In this document: positions 23,401-32,767 of the stretch, in pieces | Numbering within the stretch: position 1 is the stretch's first letter | Layout: each line of letters opens with the position of its first letter | Source: Gonocerus acuteangulatus | Lineage: Eukaryota > Arthropoda > Insecta > Hemiptera > Coreidae | DNA: 64,000 nucleotides | Reading direction: 5' to 3' | Assembly (NCBI GenBank): GCA_946811695.1 | Contig: OX328132.1 | Span: 126,556,308 to 126,620,307, forward strand | Notes under the pieces: model-generated | Told to the model about the DNA's origin: nothing | Databases searched by the model: none | The model's input: the letters and a program-made list of their open reading frames with translations, nothing else | Translations under genes and position numbers: made by a program

Positions 23401-25955
23401 AGTATTTAAAATTTATTTCTTGTAAGGGATTTTTCGTCTTTTTTGTTCAATCAAGGCTTGGCTCTTTCTTTCTTGGCGATTTCAGCTGTGTTTTTTTTAA
23501 TACAGGATTTGCCATATGGTGACGGTCCATTCATGAACTTTTAGCTTCCAACCTTCTTTAAATGTTCGAAAACCTGATAAATCCATTGATTGGATAATGT
23601 GAGGAGTATTTGGAGGTACCACCACTAATAACCATTGTACCAAAAATACATTAAGAACTTGTGTGACCATTTCAAATTGCAGAAAACTATTATAAAAAGT
23701 TGTCTGTCAACATTAGGAACAGAATGTCAAATTTAGGAAAACATGTTGACAACTTAAGGTTCAAGTCATAAGAAATTAATGAAATCAGGATACATGAATT
23801 TCTAATGAAAATCTCAACTAAATGTACTAGTATGCATCACAGACAACCGTTTTCCTAAAGTTGACATTAGTGTCAAGAAAAGGAGCCTTGGTCGTTTATT
23901 GGGTTCCCAATGTTGACACTACCATAATCTCAAGATTTTTTTATTTAACTTGAGTCAAACCTTTTACAGTCCATAATTTAGGTATCATAGAGTTCATAGA
24001 GACCACAAAAAAACAATTTAATGCACGCATTACAAAACAAAATTCTTAAGAAATATTCTTAATCTCTTAGCAAAATCACTAAGTGAAGAGAGCAGCAGGA
24101 GTCGACTCGAGGGTTTTTCATACTAAAATGCCTGCAGATGTTATTAACAGAGTTACATAGTTGATCGGGTTAGTCAACATTATTCTTCAACAACTGTTCT
24201 TTCATTTGGATGCAAACTTATTGAATTCTCTTGAACCTAATTGTTATTTTTCAAATTTGAATTTGAAGTGTCAACTTAAGGAGCAGTGTCAACAATCGGG
24301 TCATTTACCCTAAATATACTATTTAGTATATTTCTTCGTTACATACTTGCTCTAATATACTGTTTCATATTAATAACACTAATTTAATGGCTTAATGATG
24401 ATATGAGTGTATCTTGTATGATGTATACAGTTAATTCAATTTTCAGATATCTTTTTCTTTTGCAATTCAATTAGATTTAGATTTATTTTCCAGCTATAAA
24501 TACTTAATATTTTTTAGCTATCAATTAATAACAAAATTATTGATTTTTAACATTTAGACGGATTTATAACTTCACACTGTAACTTCAATGAATTTATTTT
24601 TACATATTTCCCATTTATAAAGTATATTTCTTTTCTTGGTAACACACAGTACAAAATCCCACAAACTTTGTTTTTTTTTTCATGGCTTTATTTATTTATT
24701 TTTCTTTACTTTTTAAAGATTCAAAATAATTATAATTATCTCGGCATATGATCATCAAAAATTACTTTAGTCTTACTGAAATCTGATCGAAAAATTTAAA
24801 AGCTCACTTATACCAAATGTTTATTTGCAGACGGCCGTTGATTGAATCCATTTATAAGGAGCTTTGTCCTCATCGAGCAGAATCCGTAAGTTTATTCAGT
24901 TTTCAAAATATATATATTATTAAACATCGATTGGCCATTATCTTTAAAATTGTCTAAAAAGGTGAGTGACGATAAATTTTGGAGGATTTTGAAGAAACCA
25001 GTGTGGATGATTTTTAAGACATCTGTGTGGTGAGGAAAAGTGAAAAAGTCCATCTCGCAGGAACTGCATTATCTTATCGTGGTTTCGTTCTTATCCCTAG
25101 TGACATTTAGAAAGCTTGAAATAATAACATTTATTATTTTGGTCAGACCTTTCTTGAAATACTTTTATGGCCCCAGATACCTGACAGATGACATGGGTAC
25201 CCTTACCGGGAAACATGCCCCCCCTGCCTACTAACTTCATTCTAGACAAACAATATTAGCAAAAGATTTCTCATTTTCTTATCTCCTTTTACTATAATAA
25301 CAATTTTACAGATAAATGCAATTTAAAATAAAACAACAAACAATTAAAGAGTGAGTTAAACAACTATAAAAATACGTTCACAAGAACAAAACACATTTGA
25401 AGTTTGACAAGAAATAAAAACAGACAAAAATAATAGTTCAATCAAATAATCAAAATCATTTATTTTAAAGTTTTAAGCACTTATTTCTCCAATTGACATT
25501 GCCTAATCGAAAAATACTTCAGAGCCTTTTTTGTAGAAAATTTAGTAAGCTTTCGAATGGTAACTTTTTACTCACCATGATTTCTTAACCGTTTTCGAGA
25601 TATTAAGGAAAATATACAAATGTTCCCAAAACTTTTCATGTCTGTTAATAAAATATTTTATTCTAATCGTTCCTTAACTCGAAACATAACCAAAATTCAA
25701 TTATTTTGGTTTGGATAAATTTCGATCATGCAGAAAATATTTCAACTAGATCCCATGATTCTAAGTTCTCGAAAGAAAAACGTTATTCAACAACTATTTT
25801 TCCAATTTTCTCAAAAATGGTTACAGATATCGCCCTAAAAATGATTTCATTTGTTTTCCTACGGGAAGGAACCTATATACAGAGTACTTGTAAGCATATG
25901 ATTTAAGCGGAACGATTTTTTTCGCGTGAATTTCGGCCCAAAAACCATGTTTCGA

Positions 25956-26024
<69 letters not shown>

Positions 26025-29000
26025 CATACATATACAGGGTGTCCCGTAAATGTCTAGTCATATTGTGGGAGGTGATAGAGGACCCTTTGGTGAACAAAAA
26101 ATGTTCTATGACGATTTTCCGAATTCTCACATATAAGGGAGAAAACGTCGTTTTATTGTTTTTTCGAGACAAACGTGGTTTTTAGAAGAATAATCATAGT
26201 AGCTCCGGCCCAGGTGGTTCTACTAGACATAACCTGAAATCAATCGAAAGCTGAGTAAATTTACTATAAAATTAGTTTGGTGTAAACATAAAAATGAGCG
26301 AATTTAAGTATTTCTATCTTACCTAAAGAAAGCTATTCTAAATTTCCTGGCATTTTCTTGATATTTCTTATCAGCGTTACTCTTCAATGGGCAGGATCTG
26401 AGATTTCCGGGTTTCAGAAAAACTTCCTCATTTAACCACCTTTCCATTCATGTATCAAAACCTTGTGTTATTCAAGTATGTGAACGATTTAGGAACAAAA
26501 GTTTTAAAAAACTCATGGATCTGTGAAAAGAAAATTACTTTTTTTTCTTTAGTTTATTCAAAAATCTTAAAAGAAATATTTATTTTTATAAATATTTACT
26601 TAAATATTAAGTAAATTTTTACTTAAAACAATAAAAAAATTATTTCTACAAAAATAAAAAAATCCTAAAACAGTAAATAAATAAAATAAACATTTATTTT
26701 GAATTTATTAATTACAGTAACTAATACTGGGTCCAGGAGGTAGCCATTAATTAACCCCAATCACATATTAACCTCAAAAATTATTATTTTTACCTATATC
26801 TCGCATTTAAACACATTTTTACAGTACTATCTACATCTTATTTATTAGGGATGGGATATTTAATTACCACAACAAACACACAAGGAGTCACGAGAATCCC
26901 AGGGTGGTTTAAAAGCGTAGCAGTCAGTATCAATTCAAGGTAAAGCATTGTTTTTTTTTAATCATAAATACCTGTAAAAATGTGTTCAAATGTGTGATCT
27001 AGGTAAAAATAATAATGTTTCAGGTTATTGTATGGCTGGGGTTCATTAATGGCCATCTCCTAGACCCAGTATTAGTTACTCAAATTAATAAATTCAAAAT
27101 AAATGTGTATTTTATTTATTTACTGTTTTAGGAATTTTCTTTAATTTTCGTGGAAGTATTTTTTTTATTGTTTTAAGTAAATATTTACTTAATGTTCAAG
27201 TAAATATTTACAAAAATAAATATTTCTTTTAAGGTTTTTGAATAAACTGAAGGAAAAAAATTTATTTTTTTTTTTCACAGATCCATATTTTTTTTTTAAA
27301 CTTTTGTTCCTAAATCGTTCACATACTTAAGTAACACAGGGTTGTGATACATGAATGGAAAGCTGGTTAAATGAGAAAGTTTTTCTGAAACCCGGCAATC
27401 TCAGATCCTGTCCATTGAGGAGTAACGCTTATAAGAAATATCAAGAATATGCCAGGAAATTTAGAATAGCTTTCTTTTGGTAAGATAGACATACTTAAAT
27501 TCATTCCTTTTTACGTTTACTTCCAACTAGCCTTATAGTAAATTTACTAAGCTTTCGATTGGTTTTTCTTCCTTTCTATTAGAACCACCTGGGCAGGAGC
27601 TACAACGATTATTCTTCTAAAAACCACGTTTGTCTCGAAAAAACAATAAAAATACGTTTTCTCCCTTATTTGTGAGAATTCGGAAAATCGTCATAGAACC
27701 TTTTTTGTTCCCCTAGAGGTCCTCTATCACCTCCCACAATATGACTAGACATTTACGGGACACCCTGTATACAGGGTGATTCAGGTCTAAGTAGCCAAAC
27801 TCTTGGAGGTGGTTGTAGACATAATTTCCAACAAAAAAGTTCATTTAAGGTATGGTCCGATTCCGGAAGGAAAAGGAGCTATGTCCAATTTTCTGTTTTT
27901 TTAACGTAGTCATGTTTTTTGTTATGAATAAGAAAGGATTGCTCAAAAACTATTCAAGATAATTAAATTCAAATGATGCCATCATAAAATAGATAAAATT
28001 TCCTTTAAAATTACAGTAATTTAATTCACTAGAACCATTATTAAAAGATACTCTCTGGACGTCCAATAACGCACTTCTGTTTTTATCAATGAATCCGAGT
28101 TTTTTCGCGATTTTTTTCCTCAGCTCCCTAACAGACTACGAATTCAATACTTACACAAAAACTTCTACATTTAGTAAACATTAAATCCATGCAAATGAAG
28201 TGGAGATATATTGGGGGATAAATTGAATGATTGGCTCCCTGTTGTCAAAAAAATGTGGAATGTAGTTTTCTTACTTTCAAATACCTTATGTGAAGAAATT
28301 AAAAATTATTCATTTTTTAACGGCCAAACTGTGGGTATCCATTGCCCACATTCACACGTAATGGAATATAACAGTATAGTAACAGTATTTTAATCCTTAT
28401 GCACTGTAAAGATCACACAATCAGTATCAGCTCCAAGTCAACATGTGATGCGGGATTTTGTACGAATATCTTCTTCAGCCAATCCTGATTCCCGACAGGT
28501 TTGATGAGTACTTTCAAATACCTTATGTGAAGAAATTAAAAATTATTCATTTTTTATCGGCCAAACTGTGGGAATACATAGACCAGTCCGGACCCAATAA
28601 AAAGTAACTGTAAGAAATTATTGGAAATTTTGTGTTTTACAAATTTTCATTGATTTATCTTTTACACGATGTAGTTTGCACTAAAATATTTGCTAATACA
28701 TTTGAAAATTAGAAATTTGCCGAAATTGCAATTGTACCTTTATCAACTTGGACAGTAGATCCATCCACTGTCTAACAGGACTACTGCTGTTTGCAGGACA
28801 GTAATCCATCTGGAACCATGAATCTATGTCCAAGCAGAACATCTTCCAATGCAATAGGTCGATCGTGTTGAAGGAGATTTAAAAATATGTTGAATCAAAC
28901 CGGTCGGGAATCAGGATTGGCTGAAGAAGATATTCGTACAAAATCCCGCATCACATGTTGACTTGGACCTGATACTGATTGTGTGATCTTTACAGTGGAT

Positions 29001-31092
29001 AAGGATTAAAATGAGACCAAGTATGCGAATTGGGACTGTTGAATATTTCATTACGTGTGAATGTGGGCAATGGATACCCACAGTTTGGCCAATAAAAAAT
29101 GAATAATTTTTAATTTTTTTACGTATGGTATTTGAAAGTAACAAAACTACATTTCACATTTGTTTGACAAAAGGTAGCCAATCGTTCAATTTATCCCCCA
29201 ATATACCTCCACTTCATTTGCGTGGATTTAATGCTTGCTAAATGTAGAAGTTTTTGTGTAAGTATTGAATCCGTAGTCCGTTAGGGGTTGAGGAAAACTT
29301 TCGCGAAAAAACTCCATTGATAGAAACAGAATGCGTTATTGGACCTCCATAAAGTATCTTTTAATAATGGTTCTAGTGAATTAAATTACTGTTTTTTTAA
29401 AGGAAATTGTATTTATTTTATGATGGCACCATTGGAATTTAATTATCTTGAATAGTTTTTAAGCAATCCTTTCTTATTCATTAAAAAACATGACTACGTT
29501 AAAAAACAGAAAATTGGACATAGCTCTGTTTCCTTTCGGAATCGGACCATACTTCAAATGAACGTTTTTTGTTGGAAATTATGTCTACAATCACCTCCTA
29601 AAGTTTGGCTACTTAGATCTGAATCACCCTGCATATATATACATACAAATTTGAACCACCATTATTTTTGTTCTTTAGGGGTTCTGAAACTTAAAATGTT
29701 CTAGTCGGCACTTCCGGATTGCATCATGAGGTCAACCTTATAAGCGGGTAATGCTTTGTGTGCAGTAAGCACCAACAACAAAGTGAAAATGTATACAAAT
29801 GCAAAAGGTGTGATGTTGCCTGGTTGTAACTCCATATTTCCAACTTTTTCACAAAAAAAAACAAATATTGATTTCTCATGCATCATTTATTTTTCACTTC
29901 CTCTTATATGTATATATTATTCTTAAGTTGAGATTAAAAAAAAATTAAATTAAAAAAACATTTAGATGTTTACATTTTCTTATTTCGTTTGAATAGCAGG
30001 GGGTCGATAAAGTAGTTCACCATACTTTCACATTACCTAATTTATTTGAAGTATTTTGCCCAACAACGATGAGTCCACACCAGACATTGATTTTCCACCA
30101 TTGCTGGCTATCACCCCTATAAAGCCCCAATTTTTATTTATTTTCTTTTTTTAGTTTAGACGAAAGGGAATAGTTTTGTTGAATGGTGAGCGCACTCTTC
30201 TAAGGTGAATTATCTCCCCCCCCCCCAAAAAAAATACTACTTGAATTTTATTTCGTTATTTCTCCTGTGGCCCGCTTATCTGAGCCACCGTGTATAATCT
30301 AGAACAATAAAGTTACATTCGTATAAAATAATAAAATATAAGGAAGAAAATACAAAGAATAATTATACTATTTAATTATTATGAATTAAAAAAGAAAACT
30401 AATAAAAAATTGTAAAATAAATTCAAGTATAATCATAATATTATTTAATTAAGTGTTATATTATAAGAAACAAATAATAAAATTTCCAAGGAAGTCTCCT
30501 TCCAGATCACATCTCCCTGAGTTTCAAATAATCTAATTAAAGGTAATAGCAACATTGGAAATAAAACATTCCTCACCAGAAAGTTGTTAATCTATTACAT
30601 TACAACATTAGAAAATATATGCAATAATAAGACAGCAGGTAATGACTGATGTTGACACAGTAGCGATATCTCCCCAGTCCCAAGTTTCAGTAAAGATCCC
30701 TGAATCACCTTTCCTAGGTGCTACACCTGGCAGTAGGTATAAAATGCACTTTATAAAACATGAATTGAGACATTTTATTATAAAAATATAAAGAACTAGC
30801 TGTTACCCAGTGTGCCATGCTACACCTACTTTCTGCCTATGACTCTCCCCATATGTCTAGTAATTCGTAATGCAACTGGCAGAGGCCAGCACCACAGCAA
30901 TTCATAAAAGAGCCGACAGAGGCCAGCAGCACAGCCTGCGAGTAGGTAGCTCTTATCAAAGAAAGGCCAGCGCTCCTTAGTTAGACAGTGACTGTTGATA
31001 TAAAATTGAAATAAACTGCATTACATGATTATATAATGATGTAAAGTCATCAATGAGTTTGAGTTATTTTAATTATCAACAACATAACAAAT

Positions 31093-31130
<38 letters not shown>

Positions 31131-31268
31131 CCCCCCCCTCCTTCTTCCCTTTCCTTCTTCATCATCTGTCCCCTAATTCATTTAAAAATTATTTTAAAGA
31201 ATATAATTACTTCCTTCCCATTCTAATTTATTTATTTTTATTTATTTCAGGAGCTTGAACCAAACTAA
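8295..31268 (+). CDS. PPM1A/B (alph): PP2C-family Ser/Thr protein phosphatase, PPM1A/PPM1B type (six coding exons)
   Basis: Metal-dependent phosphatase removing phosphate from Ser/Thr. Animal relatives act on MAPK/SAPK, SMAD and IKK signalling. Exons 8295-8945, 13985-14146, 15144-15261, 17756-17858, 24831-24885 and 31251-31268 total 1107 nt and join in phase into 368 residues, against about 382 in human PPM1A. The N-terminus [14 protein letters not shown] matches the PPM1A/B start, whose Gly2 is myristoylated. Metal-binding residues are present: E37/D38 (RVEMEDAH), D60-G61 (DGHAG), D232 (ACDGIWD) and D275 (SRDN). R33 is also kept. A loop near residues 84-91 is shorter than in human. The C-terminal helical segment follows residue ~290 and the protein ends ELEPN. 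All introns are GT-AG and filled with transposons. An intron-1-retained read-through would add 14 residues. Paralogue assignment (1A versus 1B) is not possible. Confidence 0.95.
8996..9198 (+). mobile_element. tRNA-derived SINE with 12-bp target-site duplication
   Basis: The element starts GGAGGCCCAGTGGCCGTGAG. It has a B-box-like GGTTTGATTCC near 9058-9068 and a tRNA-unrelated body, then an AT-rich tail. A perfect direct repeat TTATTAATAATT flanks it at 8984-8995 and 9199-9210. It lies 50 bp downstream of the phosphatase exon 1 donor. It lacks a proper tRNA fold with a second half and is not called as a tRNA gene. Confidence 0.75.
9451..9480. repeat. Poly-T tract
   Basis: About 30 consecutive T in phosphatase intron 1. 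Confidence 0.9.
9540..9864. mobile_element. TTAA-flanked MITE (piggyBac-type), 325 bp
   Basis: TTAA at 9536-9539 and 9865-9868 flanks inverted ends GGCTGCTAGTTACT and AGTAACTAGCAGCC. TTAA duplication is the piggyBac superfamily hallmark. It is non-coding. Confidence 0.7.
9903..9937 (+). ncRNA. Degenerate hammerhead-like motif (family 2)
   Basis: ATAATGA, A, stem II GGCTTGA / GA / TTCAAGCC, then CAAAC ATT. It is homologous to the 56551-56583 motif, and the homology continues about 50 bp downstream. Core positions have mutated (CTGATGA to ATAATGA, GAAAC to CAAAC), so it should be inactive. Confidence 0.4.
10768..11344 (+). mobile_element. Merlin-like (IS1016/ISXO2-type) deletion derivative, copy A
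   Basis: Inverted ends share TTTTTGCGAA and CCACATCCAGTTACTT. The middle encodes, on the + strand, [31 protein letters not shown] and [10 protein letters not shown]. This matches the N-terminal region of animal Merlin transposases (FLQ-x-GxLH, C, MKLSL, W-x-C). The catalytic domain is absent, so this is a non-autonomous derivative. A related copy lies at 52262-52856. Confidence 0.65.
11897..12255. repeat. Cluster of TGCAGAAA motifs
   Basis: TGCAGAAA (one copy TGTAGAAA) recurs at about 11958, 11978, 12024, 12052, 12067, 12209 and 12240. A 10-bp G run precedes the block, and GGTCAGCCTGACC is palindromic. No coding frame or known element explains it. Confidence 0.6.
12262..12540 (+). mobile_element. 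Probable tRNA-derived SINE, diverged
   Basis: The head reads GGTTCAGTGTTAGAGCAATC and CTAGTGTTCTGGAGTTTAAA, resembling a tRNA-derived head with A box and a decayed B box. A body of about 170 bp ending in an AT-rich tail follows. No clear flanking duplication was found. Confidence 0.5.
13105..13424. other. Possible TTAA-type repeat, unresolved
   Basis: TTAACCCTTTAACGCACTTA at about 13104 resembles the ends of the TTAA MITEs in this window, but I could not identify a matching right end before the next element. Confidence 0.25.
13425..13910. mobile_element. TTAA-flanked MITE family, copy 1 (486 bp)
   Basis: TTAA at 13421-13424 and 13911-13914. The left end CCCTTAACTGGTAACATA continues with GTTATAAGTAAYATG. 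The copy at 36528-37016 shares this end, a similar total length and the internal CTGYAAATAATAAAGG. A run of 26 A lies at 13798-13823. Confidence 0.65.
13985..14146 (+). CDS. PPM1A/B (alph): PPM1A/B-like, coding exon 2 (residues 218-271)
   Basis: Preceded by TTTTTTAAG|GATAGA and followed by AAG|GTATTA, phase 0 on both sides. It encodes [20 protein letters not shown] and [17 protein letters not shown], with catalytic D232. A TTAA-flanked MITE ends only 75 bp upstream of the acceptor. Confidence 0.96.
14390..14443. repeat. (TA)n microsatellite
   Basis: About 27 uninterrupted TA units in phosphatase intron 2. Confidence 0.97.
14913..15056 (-). mobile_element. 144-bp hammerhead-bearing retroelement (retrozyme-like monomer)
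   Basis: Flanked by a perfect 12-bp duplication TATTATTCTGAA (14901-14912 and 15057-15068). It contains a full hammerhead-like core on the - strand and shares its body with the 6.3-kb element. It has no poly-A tail and no ORF. Lying antisense in phosphatase intron 2, the motif could not cleave the phosphatase pre-mRNA. Confidence 0.6.
14987..15020 (-). ncRNA. Hammerhead-ribozyme-like motif (family 1)
   Basis: On the - strand: helix I 5' side GTATTTCAG, CTGAAGA, A, stem II GGCTAC / CAAAGA / GTAGCC, GAAAC, GTC, helix I 3' side CTTAATAC. Helix I pairs AG with CT, then GTATT with AATAC across a small internal loop, as in type I hammerheads. Stem III is minimal (AC/GU). The one extra A before stem II departs from the textbook core. 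Confidence 0.55.
15144..15261 (+). CDS. PPM1A/B (alph): PPM1A/B-like, coding exon 3 (residues 272-310 plus)
   Basis: Acceptor TTTTTAG|GGAAGC; donor CGAG|GTATGT, phase 1. It encodes [20 protein letters not shown], with the metal-binding D275, and the start of the C-terminal helical segment. Confidence 0.95.
16466..17697 (+). mobile_element. Family B repeat, copy in phosphatase intron 3
   Basis: Starts AGCGCGGTTCC and has an 11-bp perfect hairpin (16472-16482 with 16490-16500) directly inside that end. A TA microsatellite and a conserved body follow (GATTTTGATGAAATTTGGTA; ATGTCAATCGGAGAAATAAG). It ends GGAACCGCGCTAAGATGATG and CGAGTCGGACTTTTTT. The 13-bp terminus TTAGCGCGGTTCC occurs inverted at both ends, about 30 bp inside the far end. 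There is no ORF. The family recurs at 25044, 46829, 55068, 57382 and 63397. Confidence 0.75.
17727..17752. repeat. Poly-T tract at the exon 4 acceptor
   Basis: About 26 T immediately upstream of the exon 4 CAG, doubling as an exceptionally long polypyrimidine tract. Confidence 0.85.
17756..17858 (+). CDS. PPM1A/B (alph): PPM1A/B-like, coding exon 4 (residues 311-344 plus)
   Basis: The acceptor follows a run of more than 25 T (TTTTCAG|AACTTT), and the donor is GCGAA|GTAAGT, phase 2. It encodes [18 protein letters not shown] and [15 protein letters not shown], matching the LPPGGELASKR region of PPM1A. Confidence 0.92.
18543..18840 (-). pseudogene. Pogo-like transposase, C-terminal region remnant
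   Basis: Fragments [20 protein letters not shown], then [11 protein letters not shown], then [10 protein letters not shown] and KLTNPPVIG, broken by stops. They match the small C-terminal module often found downstream of such DDE domains (GDY-x-IV, a W-x-W/P segment, a final PP). It lies downstream of the DDE fragment once the hAT insertion is removed. Confidence 0.45.
19286..19525 (+). pseudogene. hAT transposase C-terminal dimerisation domain remnant
   Basis: Reads [52 protein letters not shown] and [13 protein letters not shown]. The WW, the SAGAER block (SA-x-x-ER in the family) and the R-x-x-L helix are diagnostic of the hAT dimerisation domain. The frame is open to its own TAA, but the catalytic part is missing. 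Confidence 0.75.
20279..22595 (-). mobile_element. 5'-truncated, decayed non-LTR retrotransposon (Jockey-like) with RNase H
   Basis: Read on the - strand, the RT thumb region comes first ([50 protein letters not shown]). An RNase H start follows ([18 protein letters not shown]), then an RNase H interior with TDSLSCL and a C-terminal zinc-knuckle-like segment ([17 protein letters not shown]). Stops and frameshifts interrupt it. The 3' end has an A-run at about 20279-20289. Inserted in the hAT element and itself interrupted by a SINE. Confidence 0.7.
21998..22175 (+). mobile_element. tRNA-derived SINE inside the LINE
   Basis: The head reads TCTCCCGTGGTCTAGTGGCT with a B-box-like GATTCGATCCCCACC. 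A body and an A-rich tail follow. Flanked by ATATCATCCAACG (21985-21997) and ATATCGTCCAACG (22176-22188), a 13-bp duplication with one mismatch. The truncated anticodon region rules out a functional tRNA. Confidence 0.75.
23515..23640 (-). pseudogene. Pogo/Tigger-type DDE transposase remnant
   Basis: The - strand reads [20 protein letters not shown] and [14 protein letters not shown]. This matches the conserved LPPNTTHLLQPLD-x-xxFRPLK-xxW-xxxxEW block of pogo/jerky-type transposases. Upstream catalytic segments are not readable. Confidence 0.6.
24831..24885 (+). CDS. PPM1A/B (alph): PPM1A/B-like, coding exon 5 (residues 345-363)
   Basis: Acceptor TTATTTGCAG|ACGGCC; donor AATCC|GTAAGT, ending in phase 0. 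It encodes [19 protein letters not shown], which aligns with KRNVIEAVYNRLNPYK of human PPM1A. The upstream intron of about 7 kb holds the four-level transposon nest. Confidence 0.92.
25965..26019. repeat. (CA)n microsatellite
   Basis: About 27 CA units within the family B copy, at the place where other copies carry (TA)n. Two open frames through it are repeat artefacts. Confidence 0.97.
26035..27767. mobile_element. 1.7-kb palindromic MITE (CAGGGTGTCCCG termini)
   Basis: The first and last ~800 bp are reverse complements. The ends read CAGGGTGTCCCGTAAATGTC and are flanked by TA on both sides (26033-26034, 27768-27769), consistent with a Tc1/mariner-type target. A unique centre of only ~150 bp (about 26830-26980) separates the arms. 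No transposase is visible. Confidence 0.8.
27772..29631. mobile_element. 1.9-kb palindromic MITE (CAGGGTGATTCAGG termini)
   Basis: Ends CAGGGTGATTCAGGTCTAAG and the near reverse complement. The arms extend through GGTATGGTCCGATTCCGGAA and beyond. A ~100-bp internal segment (TTATGTGAAGAAATTAAAAA) occurs twice directly (28275, 28525) and once inverted (about 29110). It abuts the preceding MITE. No ORF of note. Confidence 0.75.
29758..31250. other. Remainder of phosphatase intron 5
   Basis: AT-rich. The stretch at about 30795-30990 begins AACTAGCTGTTACCCAGTGT and resembles the start of repeats common in insect genomes, but I cannot delimit it. A CT microsatellite lies near the 3' end. Confidence 0.4.
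31095..31138. repeat. (CT)n microsatellite followed by C run
   Basis: About 17 CT units then 10 C, about 110 bp upstream of the last exon's acceptor. Confidence 0.95.
31251..31268 (+). CDS. PPM1A/B (alph): PPM1A/B-like, last coding exon (residues 364-368 and stop)
   Basis: Acceptor TTTATTTCAG|GAGCTT. Only five codons (ELEPN) precede TAA. The frame, the strong polypyrimidine acceptor and the total length close to the family support it, but the coding part is so short that transcript evidence would be decisive. The 3' UTR would follow directly. Confidence 0.7.
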   Translation, partial: ELEPN

Positions 31269-32325
31269 ATTATTCACAGTCTCGATGATGATAACTTCTC
31301 ACATGTATGCTTGAAAGACAATATATATATATATATATATTTTTTTTTTCTTTCTTTATTTCATTATAAGATAGCAAACAACTTTGAAATAAAGCAACTT
31401 TTATTTTTATCTTATTTTTTTCTAAGTAAAGAAGATTTAACAAATCTGAAATTGTTGATTCATGCTTATAGAGCTAAAAGTCTGAACATTTTTTTATTGA
31501 AGTATATATTAAGGTATATTCACATCTGAAATGTTACAGAGTGATAACCAAACTAACCAAGGCCTTTGTTGGTTCTTTAATAAATACACAAAGTAAAAAT
31601 TATTGCAAGTGTAATTAGATGAAGTTATTGCAATATTTTTTGTTATTAAATTTGTGTTGTCTTCATTATTTATTTCATTATCTGAAAAACTGTTTACAAT
31701 CAACTTCTAATATTGCATTTTTCATTAATAATGTTACAGGATCTTATTAAAAATTATATAAACCTGTTTTGGTTTTGAACTTAGATATTATATATTGGTC
31801 AGCTGAAAAAGCAAGAATAATCAGTTGTTAAAATTTTGTTTTATACTAAATGAAGTGACTTGTAATGGGTTTGTTGATCTTCATTTCATAAAAACTTGTT
31901 ATAGTTCATCTATTAAAAAGTATAACTAGCTCAAAATTAATTACAACAGTTAAAATGACCCAACATTATTGAGATGCCATAATATTCTGCCTCTGGAAAG
32001 TAAAATTACTAGTTTCTTTAAATCATTTTAAATTAAATTTTGTTGATGATATTTTAAGCCTTAATTGTGTCTCAGTTGTCAGATCTATCCTTGCTTCTTC
32101 ACTAACTCTCCAAATGCAATGGATACTTTTATTTCTCTTGCAAAGCATAGATTGCTGAATACATATGCTGTTTAGTTCTTTATTAAATTACTCAGGCATT
32201 AATTATGCTCTTGATGAAATTAGTGTTTTATATATTTTATACAAGTGTGGACCATCAAGTTACCTTGGCTATTATAAACTCCAGGGCTATTCAATTCCAT
32301 GACAATCTCTTTATAAAGATTTTTG

Positions 32326-32363
<38 letters not shown>

Positions 32364-32736
32364 TAAAACTATTACTTGACATGTCTTTTAACTGTGTTTC
32401 TTCATTCTGTTTCTCCCATAGTTTTTATTTTATTATTTATTTATTTATTTTTTTTGTATACATAGCAGATTAATGAGTTGGTTCTAATTTACTCCCTTGA
32501 AAAATAATACGTATATAATAAAAACAGTCAAAGAACTGTTTCTTTTGAAAATATCTATTAGAATTAAAATATAAATCACATTTACATTTCAATCCCTTTA
32601 TTGATTTTATTCTAAGTAAAGTAATAAAGATAAGACAACTTCACTTATTACATTTCATTTACATTGGTTTAATTTTGTAGTTTCCTTGAATAAGAATATT
32701 GTGTGAAATATTACTTGTGGTTCTACAAAATGTCCA

Positions 32737-32767
<31 letters not shown>

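Larger units (their letters stand above)
18043..24310 (-). mobile_element. Pogo-like DNA transposon (outermost of a four-level nest)
   Basis: Inverted ends GGGTAAGTGACCCAATAGTT and its near reverse complement (27-28 bp) are flanked by TA on both sides (18041-18042, 24311-24312), the Tc1/mariner-superfamily target. Remnants of a DDE transposase lie on the - strand at 23640-23515 and 18840-18543. The two pieces are in the right order and are separated by an inserted hAT element. Confidence 0.65.
25044..29757 (-). mobile_element. Family B repeat in phosphatase intron 5, split by two MITEs
   Basis: The far end (AGTCCATCTCGCAGGAACTG) starts at about 25047. The body runs to the microsatellite at 25955-26034 and resumes at about 29632 with CAAATTTGAACCACC and GTCGGCACTTCCGGATTG. 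It stops at CCTTATAAGCGGG, so the terminal hairpin is missing. The two halves are separated by palindromic MITEs at 26035-27767 and 27772-29631. Confidence 0.7.
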
